From the NCBI RefSeq assembly GCF_003515065.1, contig NZ_QXGH01000015.1:124001-188000 (forward strand): a stretch of 64,000 nucleotides of DNA. Direction: 5' to 3'. The stretch's first letter is position 1. Every line of letters begins with the position of its first letter. Below, piece by piece: positions 48,198 to 57,857 of this stretch. The notes beneath the pieces are model-generated. The model did no database searches and was not told where the DNA came from. It saw nothing but the letters and a program-made list of their open reading frames with translations. A program made the translations under genes and the position numbers. The stretch comes from Nocardioides immobilis (GTDB lineage: Bacteria > Actinomycetota > Actinomycetes > Propionibacteriales > Nocardioidaceae).

Positions 48198-49931
48198 CTA
48201 GTGGTCCGAGGTCGGGCCGTGCTGGTTGGGGCCGGAGGCGATCTGGTTCTCCAGCTCGTGCAGCTCGTGATCGGCGTGGTGCTGCGCGTCGTGCAGCTCC
48301 TCGGCGGTCGGCTTCTGCACGTTGTCGGCGTACATCAGCTCCGACAGCTTGCCGCGGACCTTGTTGGCGATCTCGGCCTTCTTGCCACCCGGAGCGGCCA
48401 CGCCCGCCTCGTCGGCGGCGCCGTTGGAGGAGTAGACCTCCTCGCGGTCGCGAGCGGTGAGCGTGTAGGCCGCGGCCTCGCTGATCGGCAGGTGCTTCTC
48501 GGCGTACCCGCCGTCGGGCGAGCGGACGATGACACCCGTCTCGTAGCCGTGCAGCAGCTTGCCCTCGTCGTGCCGCTGGAGCGAGATGCACCAGCGCCGC
48601 GTGATGATGAAGGCGAGGATCGGCCCGATGATGACCGCGCCGCGCAGGAAGTACGTGATCTGGTTGATGCTCAGATGCATCTTGATCGCGATGATGTCGT
48701 TGCCGCCCGCGGCCCACGAGAGGCCGTAGAAGGTGATCAGGGCGGCCATGACCGCAGTCCGGGTCGGAGCGTTGCGCGGACGCTGGAGCAGGTGGTGCTC
48801 CCGCTTGTCGCCGGTGATCCACGACTCGATGAACGGCAGCACGATCAGGACCGTGAGCATCAGCGGCGGCATCACGAGGATGGGCAGGATGATGTTCCAG
48901 GAGAACGTGACGCCCCAGATATGGGTCTCCCACGGGGGGATGATCCTGAGCAGGCCGTCGGGCCAGCCCATGTACCAGTCGGGCTGGGAGCCGGCGGTCA
49001 CCTTGGACGGGTCGTAGGGACCGAACTTCCACACCGGGTTGAGCGTGAACAGGCCACCGAGCAACGCGGTCATGCCGAACACGATGAAGAAGAAGCCACC
49101 GGCCTTGGCCATGTAGATCGGCATCAGCGGGGGACCGACGACGTTCTCCTCGGTCTTGCCCGGTCCGGGCCACTGGGTGTGCTTGTGGTAGACGACCAGG
49201 ATCAGGTGGAACGTGATCAGGGCCAGCAGGATGCCCGGGATCAGCAGGATGTGGATGGCGTAGAACCGGGGGATGATCTGGTCACCCGGGAACTCGCCAC
49301 CGAACAGGAAGAACGACATGTAGGTGCCGATCACGGGGCTGGCCTTCATGAAGCCGTCCGCCGCTCGGACGCCGGTGCCGGAGAGCAGGTCGTCGGGGAG
49401 GGAGTAGCCGGTGAAGCCCTCGATGGTGCCGAGGAGCAGCAGCGTGCAGCCGATGATCCAGTTGATTTCGCGCGGCTTGCGGAACGCGCCGGTGAGGTAG
49501 ACGCGGAGCAGGTGGATCATCATCGCGGCGATGAAGATCATCGCGGCCCAGTGGTGCATCTGCCGCATCAGGAGACCGCCGCGGACGTCGAAGGAGATCT
49601 CCAGGGTGGAGGCCATCGCCCGCGACATGTGGACTCCGCGCAGCGGGTCGTAGGAGCCGTTGTACTGGACCTCGGCCATGCTCGGGTCGAAGAACAGCGT
49701 GAGGAACACGCCGGTCAGCAGCAGGACGACGAAGCTCCACAGCGCGATCTCGCCCAGCATGAAGGACCAGTGGTCCGGGAAGACCTTGCGGAGGGACATG
49801 CCCTTGGTGGCCTTCGCGAGGCCGAGCCGGTCATCGGCCCAGGTGGCGACGACGCCGGCAGTCTTGGCGCCCTTCTTGGGGGTCGCCGGCTCGGTGCCGT
49901 TCGTCGAAGCGACGTCAGCGCTCTTCATCAT
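48198..49931 (-). CDS. qcrB: Cytochrome bc1 complex cytochrome b subunit
   Basis: Quinol-oxidising subunit with two b hemes. The 577 residues include RQMHHWAAMIFIAAMMIHLLRVY and HRWFYAIHILLIPGILLALITFHLILVVYHKH-type helices with heme His pairs, the PVIGTYMSFFLFGGEFPG quinol-site region, and WDLKYLYG-like loops less clearly. The soluble C-terminal extension (after about residue 430) is characteristic of actinobacteria. ATG 49931 overlaps the qcrA stop. Confidence 0.95.
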   Translation of the reverse strand: MMKSADVASTNGTEPATPKKGAKTAGVVATWADDRLGLAKATKGMSLRKVFPDHWSFMLGEIALWSFVVLLLTGVFLTLFFDPSMAEVQYNGSYDPLRGVHMSRAMASTLEISFDVRGGLLMRQMHHWAAMIFIAAMMIHLLRVYLTGAFRKPREINWIIGCTLLLLGTIEGFTGYSLPDDLLSGTGVRAADGFMKASPVIGTYMSFFLFGGEFPGDQIIPRFYAIHILLIPGILLALITFHLILVVYHKHTQWPGPGKTEENVVGPPLMPIYMAKAGGFFFIVFGMTALLGGLFTLNPVWKFGPYDPSKVTAGSQPDWYMGWPDGLLRIIPPWETHIWGVTFSWNIILPILVMPPLMLTVLIVLPFIESWITGDKREHHLLQRPRNAPTRTAVMAALITFYGLSWAAGGNDIIAIKMHLSINQITYFLRGAVIIGPILAFIITRRWCISLQRHDEGKLLHGYETGVIVRSPDGGYAEKHLPISEAAAYTLTARDREEVYSSNGAADEAGVAAPGGKKAEIANKVRGKLSELMYADNVQKPTAEELHDAQHHADHELHELENQIASGPNQHGPTSDH

Positions 49932-51088
49932 CAGTCACCTTCCGCAAAGCGGTCGCGTTCGTAGTCACGTTCCCAGTAGCTGGGGCCGACCGGTTCGGTG
50001 AAGTCGCTCTGCGCGACCAGGTAGCCCTGCTCGTCGACCTCGATCGGCAGCTGCGGCAGCGGTCGGCCGGCCGGGCCGAAGATGACCCGCCCGGAGTCGG
50101 CCATGTCGAACGTCGACTGGTGGCAGGGGCAGAGCAGGTGGTGCGTCGTGCGCTCGTTGAGGGAGATCGGGCAGCCGACGTGGGTGCAAATCTTGGAGTA
50201 GGCGACGATCCCGTTGACGTCCCAGTCCTCGCGACCCTTGCCCGGCTTGATGTCGCCCGGCTCCATCCGGAGCAGGATCAGCGACGCCTTGCTCTTGTGG
50301 GTCTGGAGCTCGGCGCCCTCGACGTCGGCGTGCTCCATGTAGTAGCGGGTGGGGTTGAAGAGCACCTCGGGCTGGGCGTTGACCAGGTCGCCGATCTCGA
50401 GGTCGGAGGCCAGGATCGGCGTCCCGATCGCGTCGCGCGAGATCCGCATCTTCGGGACGGTGATCTCCTTCTCCTCACCGTCCTCGACGATCGTGATCTT
50501 CCGGCCGCCCTGGCCCCAGATCGTGTGCTCGAGCTTGTCGCCCGGCAGCGTGCCGAGGTCGCGGAGGTAGACGACGGCGGGAAGGCCGAGCAGGCCGAGC
50601 GCGCCGACACCCGAGAAGACGATGAGCGGACGGCGGGCGATCCCGGTCTCCTCGAAGCCGACCTTGATGTCCTCCAGCGCCCGCTGGCGGTCGGACTCCT
50701 CGGAGTACGCCGGGTGGCGCATCTCGACGATCTCGTGGTCGCCCATCAGCTTGCGGGCCCAGTGGGTGATCCCGACGCCGACGAAGAGCAGCGCCCCGGC
50801 CAGCGTGGAGCCGAGCGCGACCGTGGAGGCGCCGAGGCCGCCGACGACGTGCCAGTTGTCGCCGACGTCGAACGTGAAGTACGAGACGACGAAGAGGACG
50901 CTGCAGATCCCGGACAGGGCGAAGAGGACGGCGACCTGGATCTCGGCGCGCTTCTCCTTCGCCGGGTCGACGTCGGTCGGCCGGGGCTCGTGCGCCGGCA
51001 GGCCCGGGTTGGCGATCGGCTCGTCAGGGACGAGCTCGCCGTGGCCGTGGCTGTCGGCCGGCTCGATGCTGTCGTGAGAGTCGGTCAC
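49931..51088 (-). CDS. qcrA: Cytochrome bc1 complex Rieske iron-sulfur subunit
   Basis: Carries the [2Fe-2S] centre of the bc1 complex. The 385-residue protein has an acidic N-terminus, three transmembrane helices (actinobacterial type, about 55-80, 90-110, 165-185) and the Rieske domain with CTHVGC and CPCHQS. GTG 51088 overlaps the qcrC stop (GTGA); longer upstream frames are antisense to qcrC. Coupled on both sides to qcrC and qcrB. Confidence 0.95.
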   Translation of the reverse strand: MTDSHDSIEPADSHGHGELVPDEPIANPGLPAHEPRPTDVDPAKEKRAEIQVAVLFALSGICSVLFVVSYFTFDVGDNWHVVGGLGASTVALGSTLAGALLFVGVGITHWARKLMGDHEIVEMRHPAYSEESDRQRALEDIKVGFEETGIARRPLIVFSGVGALGLLGLPAVVYLRDLGTLPGDKLEHTIWGQGGRKITIVEDGEEKEITVPKMRISRDAIGTPILASDLEIGDLVNAQPEVLFNPTRYYMEHADVEGAELQTHKSKASLILLRMEPGDIKPGKGREDWDVNGIVAYSKICTHVGCPISLNERTTHHLLCPCHQSTFDMADSGRVIFGPAGRPLPQLPIEVDEQGYLVAQSDFTEPVGPSYWERDYERDRFAEGD

Positions 51089-51960
51089 GCGTCCGCCCCG
51101 TCCTTCTTCCTGCTCGTGCGTGTCGTGTGCGAGGCGCCCCAGATGGCGAACGCGAGCATGCCGCCCATGCCGACGAACCACGCGATCATGCCCTCGCTGA
51201 CGGGGCCGAGGCCGCCGAGCGTGAAGCCGCCGTAGCTCGGCTGCTCCTCGAGGGTGTTGAGGTAGGCGATGACGGCCTTCTTGTCGTCCGGCGGGATGTT
51301 GCCGTCGGAGAAGGTGTCCATCGACTGCGGGCCGGTGAGCATGGCCTCATAGATGTGCTTCGGGTCGACGCCACGGATCTTGGGCGCGTAGCCGCCGCGC
51401 GGCATGGCGCCGCCGGAGCCCTCGAAGTTGTGGCACGCCGTGCAGTTGGCCAGGAAGATCTGGCCACCGCGGACGACGTACTCGTCGTACTCCTCGGAGG
51501 AGAGGGTGTCCGGGTCGTAGAGCTCGGCGTCGGGGATCGCGGGGCCGGTGCCGAGGCTGGCGACGTACGCCGAGAGCGCCGCGATCTCGGCGTCGGTGTA
51601 GACGACCTCCTTGCGGGGCGCCTGGGAGCCGGGCGTGGCCATCGGCATCCGGCCGGTGCCGACCTGGAAGTCGACGGCGGCCGCACCCACGTCGGTGAGC
51701 GCCGGACCGTACTGGGTGCCGTCCTGGGTCAGCACGCCTTCGCCGTTCTGGCCGTGGCAGAACGCACAGCCGACGAGGAAGAGCTCGCGGCCGTCCTTGA
51801 CCAGCTCCTCCTGGCTGTCGGTGGAGTCGGCCTGGGCGGGCGCGAAGACGGCGTACAGACCGCCGGTCATCAGCAGCCCGAGCAGGAGTACGACGAGGCC
51901 GGCGATCGGTCCGCGGCGGTGCCGCGAGAGGCGGCCGGCGGAGCGGTTCAGGAGGCGCAC
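51085..51960 (-). CDS. qcrC: Cytochrome bc1 complex diheme cytochrome c subunit
   Basis: Diheme cytochrome c that passes electrons directly to CuA without soluble cytochrome c. The 291 residues include one N-terminal helix, heme motifs CAFCH and CTACH with Met ligands nearby (RMPMATPG, GGAMPRGG) and a C-terminal anchor helix (IAWFVGMGGMLAFAIWG). GTG 51960 has an AAGGA SD; a TTG at 51990 would add ten residues. Confidence 0.94.
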   Translation of the reverse strand: MRLLNRSAGRLSRHRRGPIAGLVVLLLGLLMTGGLYAVFAPAQADSTDSQEELVKDGRELFLVGCAFCHGQNGEGVLTQDGTQYGPALTDVGAAAVDFQVGTGRMPMATPGSQAPRKEVVYTDAEIAALSAYVASLGTGPAIPDAELYDPDTLSSEEYDEYVVRGGQIFLANCTACHNFEGSGGAMPRGGYAPKIRGVDPKHIYEAMLTGPQSMDTFSDGNIPPDDKKAVIAYLNTLEEQPSYGGFTLGGLGPVSEGMIAWFVGMGGMLAFAIWGASHTTRTSRKKDGADA

Positions 51961-52027
51961 ATTCAGTCCTTGCAGATCCGGGACGGACAATTGTTCTTCG
52001 TCGGTGAGCTCGTGGGTGTCACGGGGC

Positions 52028-52672
52028 TCACTTGACGAGGTAGATCGTCGCGAACAGGCCGATCCAGACCACGTCGACGAAGTGCCAGTAGTAGGAGACG
52101 ACGATCGCGCTGACCGCCTGCTCGTGGGTGAAGCGTCGCGCGATGTAGGTCCGTCCGAGGACGAACAGGAACGCGATCAGGCCGCCGGTCACGTGGATGC
52201 CGTGGAAGCCGGTGGTCAGGTAGAACATGGTGCCGTAGCCGTCGTGGGGGATGGTGACGCCCTCGTGGATCAGCTCGGCGTACTCGAGCGCCTGGCCGCC
52301 GATGAAGATGGCGCCCATGATGTAGGTCACGATGAACCACTCGCGGAGGCCCCAGCCGCCCACCTGGAGCAGCGAGCCCTTGCGCCCCACCTGACCGCGC
52401 TCGGCAGCGAACACGCCCAGCTGGCAGGTGAACGACGACAGCACCAGGATCGTGGTGTTGATCGACGCGAACGGCACGTTGAGCAGGTCGGTGTTGGCCG
52501 CCCACATCTCCTCGCTGACCGAGCGGATCGTGAAGTACGACGCGAACAGGGCCGCGAAGAACATCAGCTCGCTGGACAGCCAGATGATGGTCCCGACCGC
52601 GACCATGCTGGGTCGGTCGTGCTGGCCGTGCAGTCGCGAGGCCGGGAGAGATGCCGTTGCTGTGGTCGCCAC
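52028..52672 (-). CDS. ctaE: Cytochrome c oxidase subunit III
   Basis: Membrane subunit that stabilises the oxidase core. The 214 residues give five helices with [51 protein letters not shown] and [20 protein letters not shown], the usual signature. First of the minus-strand ctaE-qcrCAB operon; 67 bases separate it from qcrC. GTG start with a weak SD. Confidence 0.95.
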   Translation of the reverse strand: MATTATASLPASRLHGQHDRPSMVAVGTIIWLSSELMFFAALFASYFTIRSVSEEMWAANTDLLNVPFASINTTILVLSSFTCQLGVFAAERGQVGRKGSLLQVGGWGLREWFIVTYIMGAIFIGGQALEYAELIHEGVTIPHDGYGTMFYLTTGFHGIHVTGGLIAFLFVLGRTYIARRFTHEQAVSAIVVSYYWHFVDVVWIGLFATIYLVK

Positions 52673-52757
52673 GGGGTCATTATGTCGATAGTGGGCCCCG
52701 ACGTCTCCCCGACCCCCAGTAAACGGACGGGGTGTCGCGAGGACGTACCGTCTGTCC

Positions 52758-53639
52758 GTGGAACCGCTCTCCTGGGCGACGCTCGTGACCGAGTGGACGC
52801 TCGCCCCGTTGCCGCTCGTGGTGACGGTGTGGGCGGTCGGGCTGTACGCCCTCGGCGTGCGCGCGTTGACCCGGCGCGGGGACCGGTGGCCGATCGGCCG
52901 GTCGATCGCCTGGGGCGTCGGGATGCTGGCCTTCTACCTGGCGACGTCGTCGGGTGTCGCCGCCTACGACACGGTGCTGCTGAGCGTGCACATGGCGCAG
53001 CACATGGTGCTCTCGATGGTGGTTCCGCTGTCGCTGGCGCTGGGCGCGCCCGTGACACTCGCCCTGCGCACGCTGCCGAAGTCGCCACGGGGGTGGCTGC
53101 TCGCCGTACTCCACTCCCGGGTCGCCCGGGTGCTGTCGTTCCCGCCGCTGGCCTTCCTGCTCTACGTCATCTCGCCGTGGGCGCTCTACTTCACCGGGTG
53201 GTACGACGCCTCGCTCTCCAACGCGTACGTGCACGAGATGATGCACGTCCACCTGGTGACCGTCGGCGCGCTCTTCTTCTGGCCGATCGTGGGGGTGGAT
53301 CCGCTGCCCGGGCGGGTCGCGCACCCGTTCCGGGTGCTGCTGACCGTGCTCACGCTGCCGTTCCACGCCTTCCTGGGCGTGACGATCATGGGGCAGAGCG
53401 CACTGATCGGCGGCGACCACTACCCGTCGCTCCACGACGGGCCGATGGGGTCGTGGCTGCCCGATCCGCGCGCGGACCAGGAGCTGGCCGGCGGGATCCT
53501 GTGGGGTGCCGGCGACCTGGTCGGCATCGTCTTCTTCGTCGTGCTCTTCGTGCAGTGGGTGCGGGCGTCGATGAAGGAGGCCGAGCGCGAGGACCGGCGC
53601 CTGGACCGGCTCGAGCGCCAGGCGCGACCCTCCGAGTAA
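52758..53639 (+). CDS. Cytochrome c oxidase assembly factor CtaG-like (caa3_CtaG)
   Basis: Polytopic membrane protein of 293 residues with about seven helices, probably a copper-handling oxidase assembly factor. His-rich helices [10 protein letters not shown] and [28 protein letters not shown], plus FLGVTIMG, are diagnostic of the caa3_CtaG family. It is divergent from ctaE, consistent with a role in oxidase assembly. GTG 52758 start; charged C-terminal tail. Confidence 0.9.
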   Translation: MEPLSWATLVTEWTLAPLPLVVTVWAVGLYALGVRALTRRGDRWPIGRSIAWGVGMLAFYLATSSGVAAYDTVLLSVHMAQHMVLSMVVPLSLALGAPVTLALRTLPKSPRGWLLAVLHSRVARVLSFPPLAFLLYVISPWALYFTGWYDASLSNAYVHEMMHVHLVTVGALFFWPIVGVDPLPGRVAHPFRVLLTVLTLPFHAFLGVTIMGQSALIGGDHYPSLHDGPMGSWLPDPRADQELAGGILWGAGDLVGIVFFVVLFVQWVRASMKEAEREDRRLDRLERQARPSE

Positions 53640-53649
53640 CGTACGCCGC

Positions 53650-54060
53650 GTGACGGACTCCAAGGCACTCAAGGTTCTCGTCTACAGCGACGACGTCCAC
53701 ACCCGCGAGCAGGTGATCCTGGCGCTGGGGCGGCGGCCCCACCCGGACCTGCCCGAGGTGGAGTACGTCGAGGTGGCGACCGAGCCGGTCGTCATCCAGA
53801 ACATGGACGCCGGGCACGTCGACCTCGCGATCCTCGACGGCGAGGCGGTCCCGGCCGGTGGCATGGGCATTGCCAAGCAGCTCAAGGACGAGATCTACCA
53901 GTGCCCGCCGTTGCTGGTGCTGACCGGCCGCCCACAGGACGCGTGGCTCGCCACCTGGTCCCGCGCGGACGCCGCGGTCCCGCACCCGATCGACCCGATC
54001 CAGCTCGCCGAGGCGGTCATCGCCCTGCTGCGGTCGCGCGTCCCGGCCACGTCGGCGTGA
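53650..54060 (+). CDS. Stand-alone receiver-like protein, degenerate
   Basis: Protein of 136 residues that fits the CheY-like receiver fold: acidic pair Asp14-Asp15, candidate phospho-acceptor Asp63 in DLAILDGEA, and Thr92 in LLVLTGR. The expected Lys of the KP motif is replaced by His112 (VPHPIDP). No output domain. Its stop overlaps the trpD start (GTGA), and it follows the CtaG-like gene by 10 bases. It may be a phosphorylation-independent regulatory or protein-protein interaction module. Confidence 0.75.
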   Translation: MTDSKALKVLVYSDDVHTREQVILALGRRPHPDLPEVEYVEVATEPVVIQNMDAGHVDLAILDGEAVPAGGMGIAKQLKDEIYQCPPLLVLTGRPQDAWLATWSRADAAVPHPIDPIQLAEAVIALLRSRVPATSA

Positions 54061-55088
54061 GCGGACACACCTGGCCGGAGGTCCTCAGTGCGCTGGTCGC
54101 CGGCACCGAGCTGACCTCCGAGCAGGTCGCCTGGGCGACCGGCGAGATCCTCGCGGGCGAGGCCACGGACGCGCAGATCGCCGGCTTCGCGGTCGCGCTG
54201 CGGGCCAAGGGCGAGACCGTCGCCGAGGTCACCGGCCTGGTCGACGCGATGTACGCCGCCGCCACCCCCATCACGGTGTCCGGGCGGCTGCTCGACGTGG
54301 TCGGCACCGGAGGGGACCGGTCGATGTCGGTCAACATCTCGACTATGGCGGCGATCGTCGCAGCCGGCGCAGGGGCCAAGGTGGTCAAGCACGGCAACGT
54401 CTCGGCGAGCTCCCAGTCGGGGTCGGCCGACGTGCTGCGGGTCCTCGGGATCCGGCTCGACCTGCCCGCGGAGCGGGTGGCAGCGGTCGTCGAGGAGGCC
54501 GGCATCACCTTCTGCTTCGCCAAGACCTTCCATCCCGCGCTGCGGTTCGCCGGCCCGGCGCGCAGCGAGCTCGGCATCGGCACGACCTTCAACATGCTCG
54601 GCCCGCTCACCAACCCGGCCCACGCGCAGGCGCGGGCGGTCGGCTGCGCCGACTCGCGGATCGCTCCGGTGATGGCGGGGGTGCTCGCGGCCCGCGGCGT
54701 CGACGCCTGGGTGTTCCGAGGCGACGACGGGCTCGACGAGCTCACGACGACCACCACCTCGGCGGTATGGGTCGCCCACGACGGAGAGGTCACCACCACC
54801 TCGGTCGACCCGACGGCGTTCGGGCTGCCGCGGGTGGAGAGGGACGCACTCCGCGGCGGGGACGCCGAGCACAACGCGGACGTCGTACGCCGCCTGCTGG
54901 CGGGGGAGACCGGCCCGGTGCGGGACGCCGTACTCCTCAACGCGGGAGCGGGGCTGGCCGTCTACGGCGCCCCCGGCGCCGACGTCCACGAGGCATTGGC
55001 CGCCGGCATCGCCCGGGCGGCCGAGGCGATCGACTCCGGTGCCGCCCAGGCGACGCTGGACCGCTGGGTGGCCGCCGCGGCCGGCTGA
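54057..55088 (+). CDS. trpD: Anthranilate phosphoribosyltransferase
   Basis: Second step of tryptophan synthesis. The 343 residues include the PRPP motif [43 protein letters not shown], the [26 protein letters not shown] anthranilate region and [19 protein letters not shown] 54057 is coupled to the receiver gene. Other trp genes are absent here; its position near qcr/cta genes matches other actinobacteria. Confidence 0.95.
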   Translation: MSGHTWPEVLSALVAGTELTSEQVAWATGEILAGEATDAQIAGFAVALRAKGETVAEVTGLVDAMYAAATPITVSGRLLDVVGTGGDRSMSVNISTMAAIVAAGAGAKVVKHGNVSASSQSGSADVLRVLGIRLDLPAERVAAVVEEAGITFCFAKTFHPALRFAGPARSELGIGTTFNMLGPLTNPAHAQARAVGCADSRIAPVMAGVLAARGVDAWVFRGDDGLDELTTTTTSAVWVAHDGEVTTTSVDPTAFGLPRVERDALRGGDAEHNADVVRRLLAGETGPVRDAVLLNAGAGLAVYGAPGADVHEALAAGIARAAEAIDSGAAQATLDRWVAAAAG

Positions 55089-55145
55089 GCCTCGCGAGAC
55101 GGACCCCCGTCCCCCTAGTTCGAACTGACTAACAGGAGTGTCTGG

Positions 55146-55223
55146 CTGCCCGTGTCAGCGGGCGGGCCGCGACGCCTAGTCTCGCGGCGGGAGTGGGCCC
55201 GGGGACACGGGCAGTGCGCTGAC
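55146..55223 (+). promoter_or_regulatory. Structured leader before the Ig-like surface protein
   Basis: Perfect 11-bp arms (55146-55156 with 55204-55214) enclose further GC-rich stems, including a 7-bp stem around 55170-55192. A competing pairing, 55154-55160 with 55217-55223, excludes part of the outer stem. The first gene start follows 38 bases later with a GGAGGAAAA SD. It may be a terminator of trpD or a leader element; no known riboswitch recognised. Confidence 0.4.
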
Positions 55224-55261
55224 GCATCCGCTCGTGGGGATCAACACCGGAGGAAAATCTC

Positions 55262-57550
55262 GTGACTTCGCATCGGCTCGTGCTGCCCGTGCTCACCGCC
55301 GTCGTCGGCAGCTCGCTGGCGGTGCTCGCGACGACGCCATCGGCGTCGGCCGCGCCGCCGGACCCGACCGCCGCGCTCGGCCTGCCGACCGGCGTCAGCG
55401 CGAGCGTCACGGGCAGCGGTGCCGTGTCGACCAGGGCGTTCGACGACTTCCCGTCGCAGGGCTCGGACTACTACGTGTTGTCGACCGGGTACGCGCCCAC
55501 GGCGTTCCCCGCGGTGCCCGACCCGGACGCGCAGCTCAGCGCCGACCGCGGCGAGGACGGGGTGTCCGACAGCTCGACCCTGACGCTGACGGTGGACGAC
55601 GCGACTGGAGCGGGATGCCTCTTCGTCGACTTCGCCCTGGGCACGGAGGAACCCGTCCACAAGTACACCTACCACGACGGCAATCGCGGCGACGACATCA
55701 GCATCACGAGGCGCGGGGAGCCGACGGAGTACGCCATGAACGCGGGCTGGGGCTACTTCAGCCAGGCCACGCGGCCCGCGGCCCCCGTCCCCTACACGTC
55801 GAACGCGGTCATGTACTGGCACCACCCCGGCGACCCCCTCGACCCGGCGCCCGGTACGGCGGAGCAGCCGTGGCTGCCCGAGGTGACTGCCCTGAACAGC
55901 GTGACCACCCGCGACACCGCACGGATCCCGCTCACCTTCGCCTCGGGCGACGAGGTCGTGGACATCACGGTGGCGGACTGGGCCAATGGCGACCTGGACT
56001 CGGTCGCGCTCCTCGATCGCGTGCGTCTCGGGGCGTCCTGCAGAGCCGGGACGGGCGTCGAGCCCAACCCCGTTCATGGCGGTGGAGTGATCGCCGGAAT
56101 CCGCGGCGTCGGCAATGCGCTCGTCTACGACCCGATCCCCTCCACCGAGGTGGTCGAGAGGTACGACAGCGACGGCAACGGATGGCGTTCGCCTTCCGCC
56201 GTCCCGGTGGAGCTCCGGTTCCGGTGGTACCGGACGACTTCGACCAACGCACTCATCGGCGACATGAGCGTCTGGCAGGCGATCCCCGACGCCGACCGCC
56301 AGGCCTACGTGCCGACCGCGGGTGACAGGGGCAAGGTGCTGATCGTGCTGGTCACCGGCGTCGTGGACGGTCGTCGGTACGAGACCTTCCCCTCGACCGG
56401 CGAGTCCGGGACGTGGTACGTCACCACGCCGATCGCCAGTGGCACGTTCGTCGAGGGCGAGGCCCCGACCATCACCGGGCCGTCCGGGGGGACGGCGGCA
56501 GTGGGTGACGTGCTGACCGCTCAGATCGGCCACACGGTCCCGCGCGAGGACACCTGGGCCTGGCGGTGGTACGCCGACGGCCAGCTGATCTTGGGAGCGA
56601 CGTCCCAGACGTTCACCATCGGCGCGGCCCAGGCCGGCAAGATGATCACCGTCCAGGCGACGGCGAAGCGCCTCAACTTCACCGACAAGCCCTGGTTGAG
56701 CGCGCCGTACGGCCCGATCCGGCTCCAGGACTGGACCAGCACGGACCAGCCGAGCATCGTCGTGGACGGGACCGCGTCGTACGGCAAGACGCTGACCGCC
56801 GACCCCGGGACCGGCTGGACGCCGGTGCCGGACCGCTACAGCTACCAGTGGAAGCGCAACGGAAGCGTCATCGCCAACGCGGTCTACGCCAACTACACGA
56901 TCCGCGCAGACGATGTCGGCTCGGATATCTCGGTCGTGGTCGCCGGTGTCAAGACCGGGTACACCGCAGCACCGCAGGAGAGCGCTCCCGTGACCATCCT
57001 CGGCGCCACGATGCAGGGCGCGACGCCGGTGGTGACGGGCACCCCCCAGGTGGGTCAGCAGCTCAGCGGGCTGGTCACCGACTGGGACCCGAGCGGCTCG
57101 ATCCTGAGCTATCAGTGGTACGCCGGCGACACCCTCCTCGCCGAGGGCAGCAGGTTCCTGACCGTCCCGGCCAGTGCGGTGGGCAGTCCGATCGTCCTGA
57201 AGGTGACCGGTCGGAGGGCGGGCTATGCGCCGAAGACCGTCGCGAGCGCCCCGACAGCGGCGGTCGCCCTCGGTGCGCTGACCGCTGGTACACCCGCCAT
57301 CAGCGGACAGGCGAAGGTCGGTCAGACACTCCTGGCGTCCACGGGTTTCTGGGGTCCGACCGGCGTGAGGCTCTCCTACCGTTGGAAGATCGGCAGGAAC
57401 GCGGTCACCGGGCCGAGGGGCGCGCGGCAGTCGTTCGTGATCCCGCGTACCGCGCGGGGCAAGCGGATCACCGTCGTCGTGACCGGCCGGCTCGCGGGCT
57501 ACCAGACGGCGAGGAAGGTCAGCGCGCCGACCGCGCAGGTCGTCCGCTGA
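55262..57550 (+). CDS. Secreted protein with Ig-like repeats
   Basis: Predicted exported protein of 762 residues. A Sec signal peptide (to about residue 30) precedes an N-terminal beta-rich domain (about 45-260, with GCLFVDFALGTEEP) resembling choice-of-anchor-type domains. Four to five degenerate repeats of about 85-90 residues follow from about 295, with the pattern VGxxLxA...W...YxWxxxG...I...V.VTGxxxGY, common in actinobacterial surface proteins. No anchor or enzyme motif visible, so it may be freely secreted or adhesive. GTG 55262. Confidence 0.8.
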   Translation: MTSHRLVLPVLTAVVGSSLAVLATTPSASAAPPDPTAALGLPTGVSASVTGSGAVSTRAFDDFPSQGSDYYVLSTGYAPTAFPAVPDPDAQLSADRGEDGVSDSSTLTLTVDDATGAGCLFVDFALGTEEPVHKYTYHDGNRGDDISITRRGEPTEYAMNAGWGYFSQATRPAAPVPYTSNAVMYWHHPGDPLDPAPGTAEQPWLPEVTALNSVTTRDTARIPLTFASGDEVVDITVADWANGDLDSVALLDRVRLGASCRAGTGVEPNPVHGGGVIAGIRGVGNALVYDPIPSTEVVERYDSDGNGWRSPSAVPVELRFRWYRTTSTNALIGDMSVWQAIPDADRQAYVPTAGDRGKVLIVLVTGVVDGRRYETFPSTGESGTWYVTTPIASGTFVEGEAPTITGPSGGTAAVGDVLTAQIGHTVPREDTWAWRWYADGQLILGATSQTFTIGAAQAGKMITVQATAKRLNFTDKPWLSAPYGPIRLQDWTSTDQPSIVVDGTASYGKTLTADPGTGWTPVPDRYSYQWKRNGSVIANAVYANYTIRADDVGSDISVVVAGVKTGYTAAPQESAPVTILGATMQGATPVVTGTPQVGQQLSGLVTDWDPSGSILSYQWYAGDTLLAEGSRFLTVPASAVGSPIVLKVTGRRAGYAPKTVASAPTAAVALGALTAGTPAISGQAKVGQTLLASTGFWGPTGVRLSYRWKIGRNAVTGPRGARQSFVIPRTARGKRITVVVTGRLAGYQTARKVSAPTAQVVR

Positions 57551-57569
57551 CGAAGGCGTTGTCCGATCG

Positions 57570-57848
57570 TCAGTCGAGACCCAGGGAGAACGCCGACTCG
57601 AGGTCGTGCCGGGAGTAGGCACGGAAGGCGATGTGGGTCTCGGTGTCGATGACACCGGGCACCTTGTTGAGCTGGTCCGCCACGACCGCTGCGATCTCCT
57701 CGTGCCGGCGCACCCGCACCAGCGCGATCAGGTCGATCTGACCGGTCACCGAGTAGACCTCGCTGACCCCGTCGAGCGCGGCGATCGCCTCGGCGACCTC
57801 GGGGATCCGGGCGACGTCGGCCTTGACGAAGACGATGGCGGTGATCAT
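57570..57848 (-). CDS. Stand-alone Lrp/AsnC ligand-binding (RAM) domain protein
   Basis: Protein of 92 residues equal to the effector domain of Lrp/AsnC regulators without the DNA-binding half: MITAIVFVKADVARIPEVAEAIAALDGVSEVYSVTGQIDLIALV. It may bind an amino acid and modulate full-length Lrp proteins by hetero-oligomerisation. Nine bases upstream of it (in transcript order) is the exonuclease/GIY-YIG gene, so they are likely co-transcribed. ATG start. Confidence 0.85.
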   Translation of the reverse strand: MITAIVFVKADVARIPEVAEAIAALDGVSEVYSVTGQIDLIALVRVRRHEEIAAVVADQLNKVPGVIDTETHIAFRAYSRHDLESAFSLGLD

Positions 57849-57857
57849 GGGATCAGC

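Noticed and set aside
46473..49964. 1163-residue plus-strand ORF across the GT2, membrane and qcrB region
   Set aside because: Composite antisense and off-frame reading; qcrB motifs on the minus strand are decisive.
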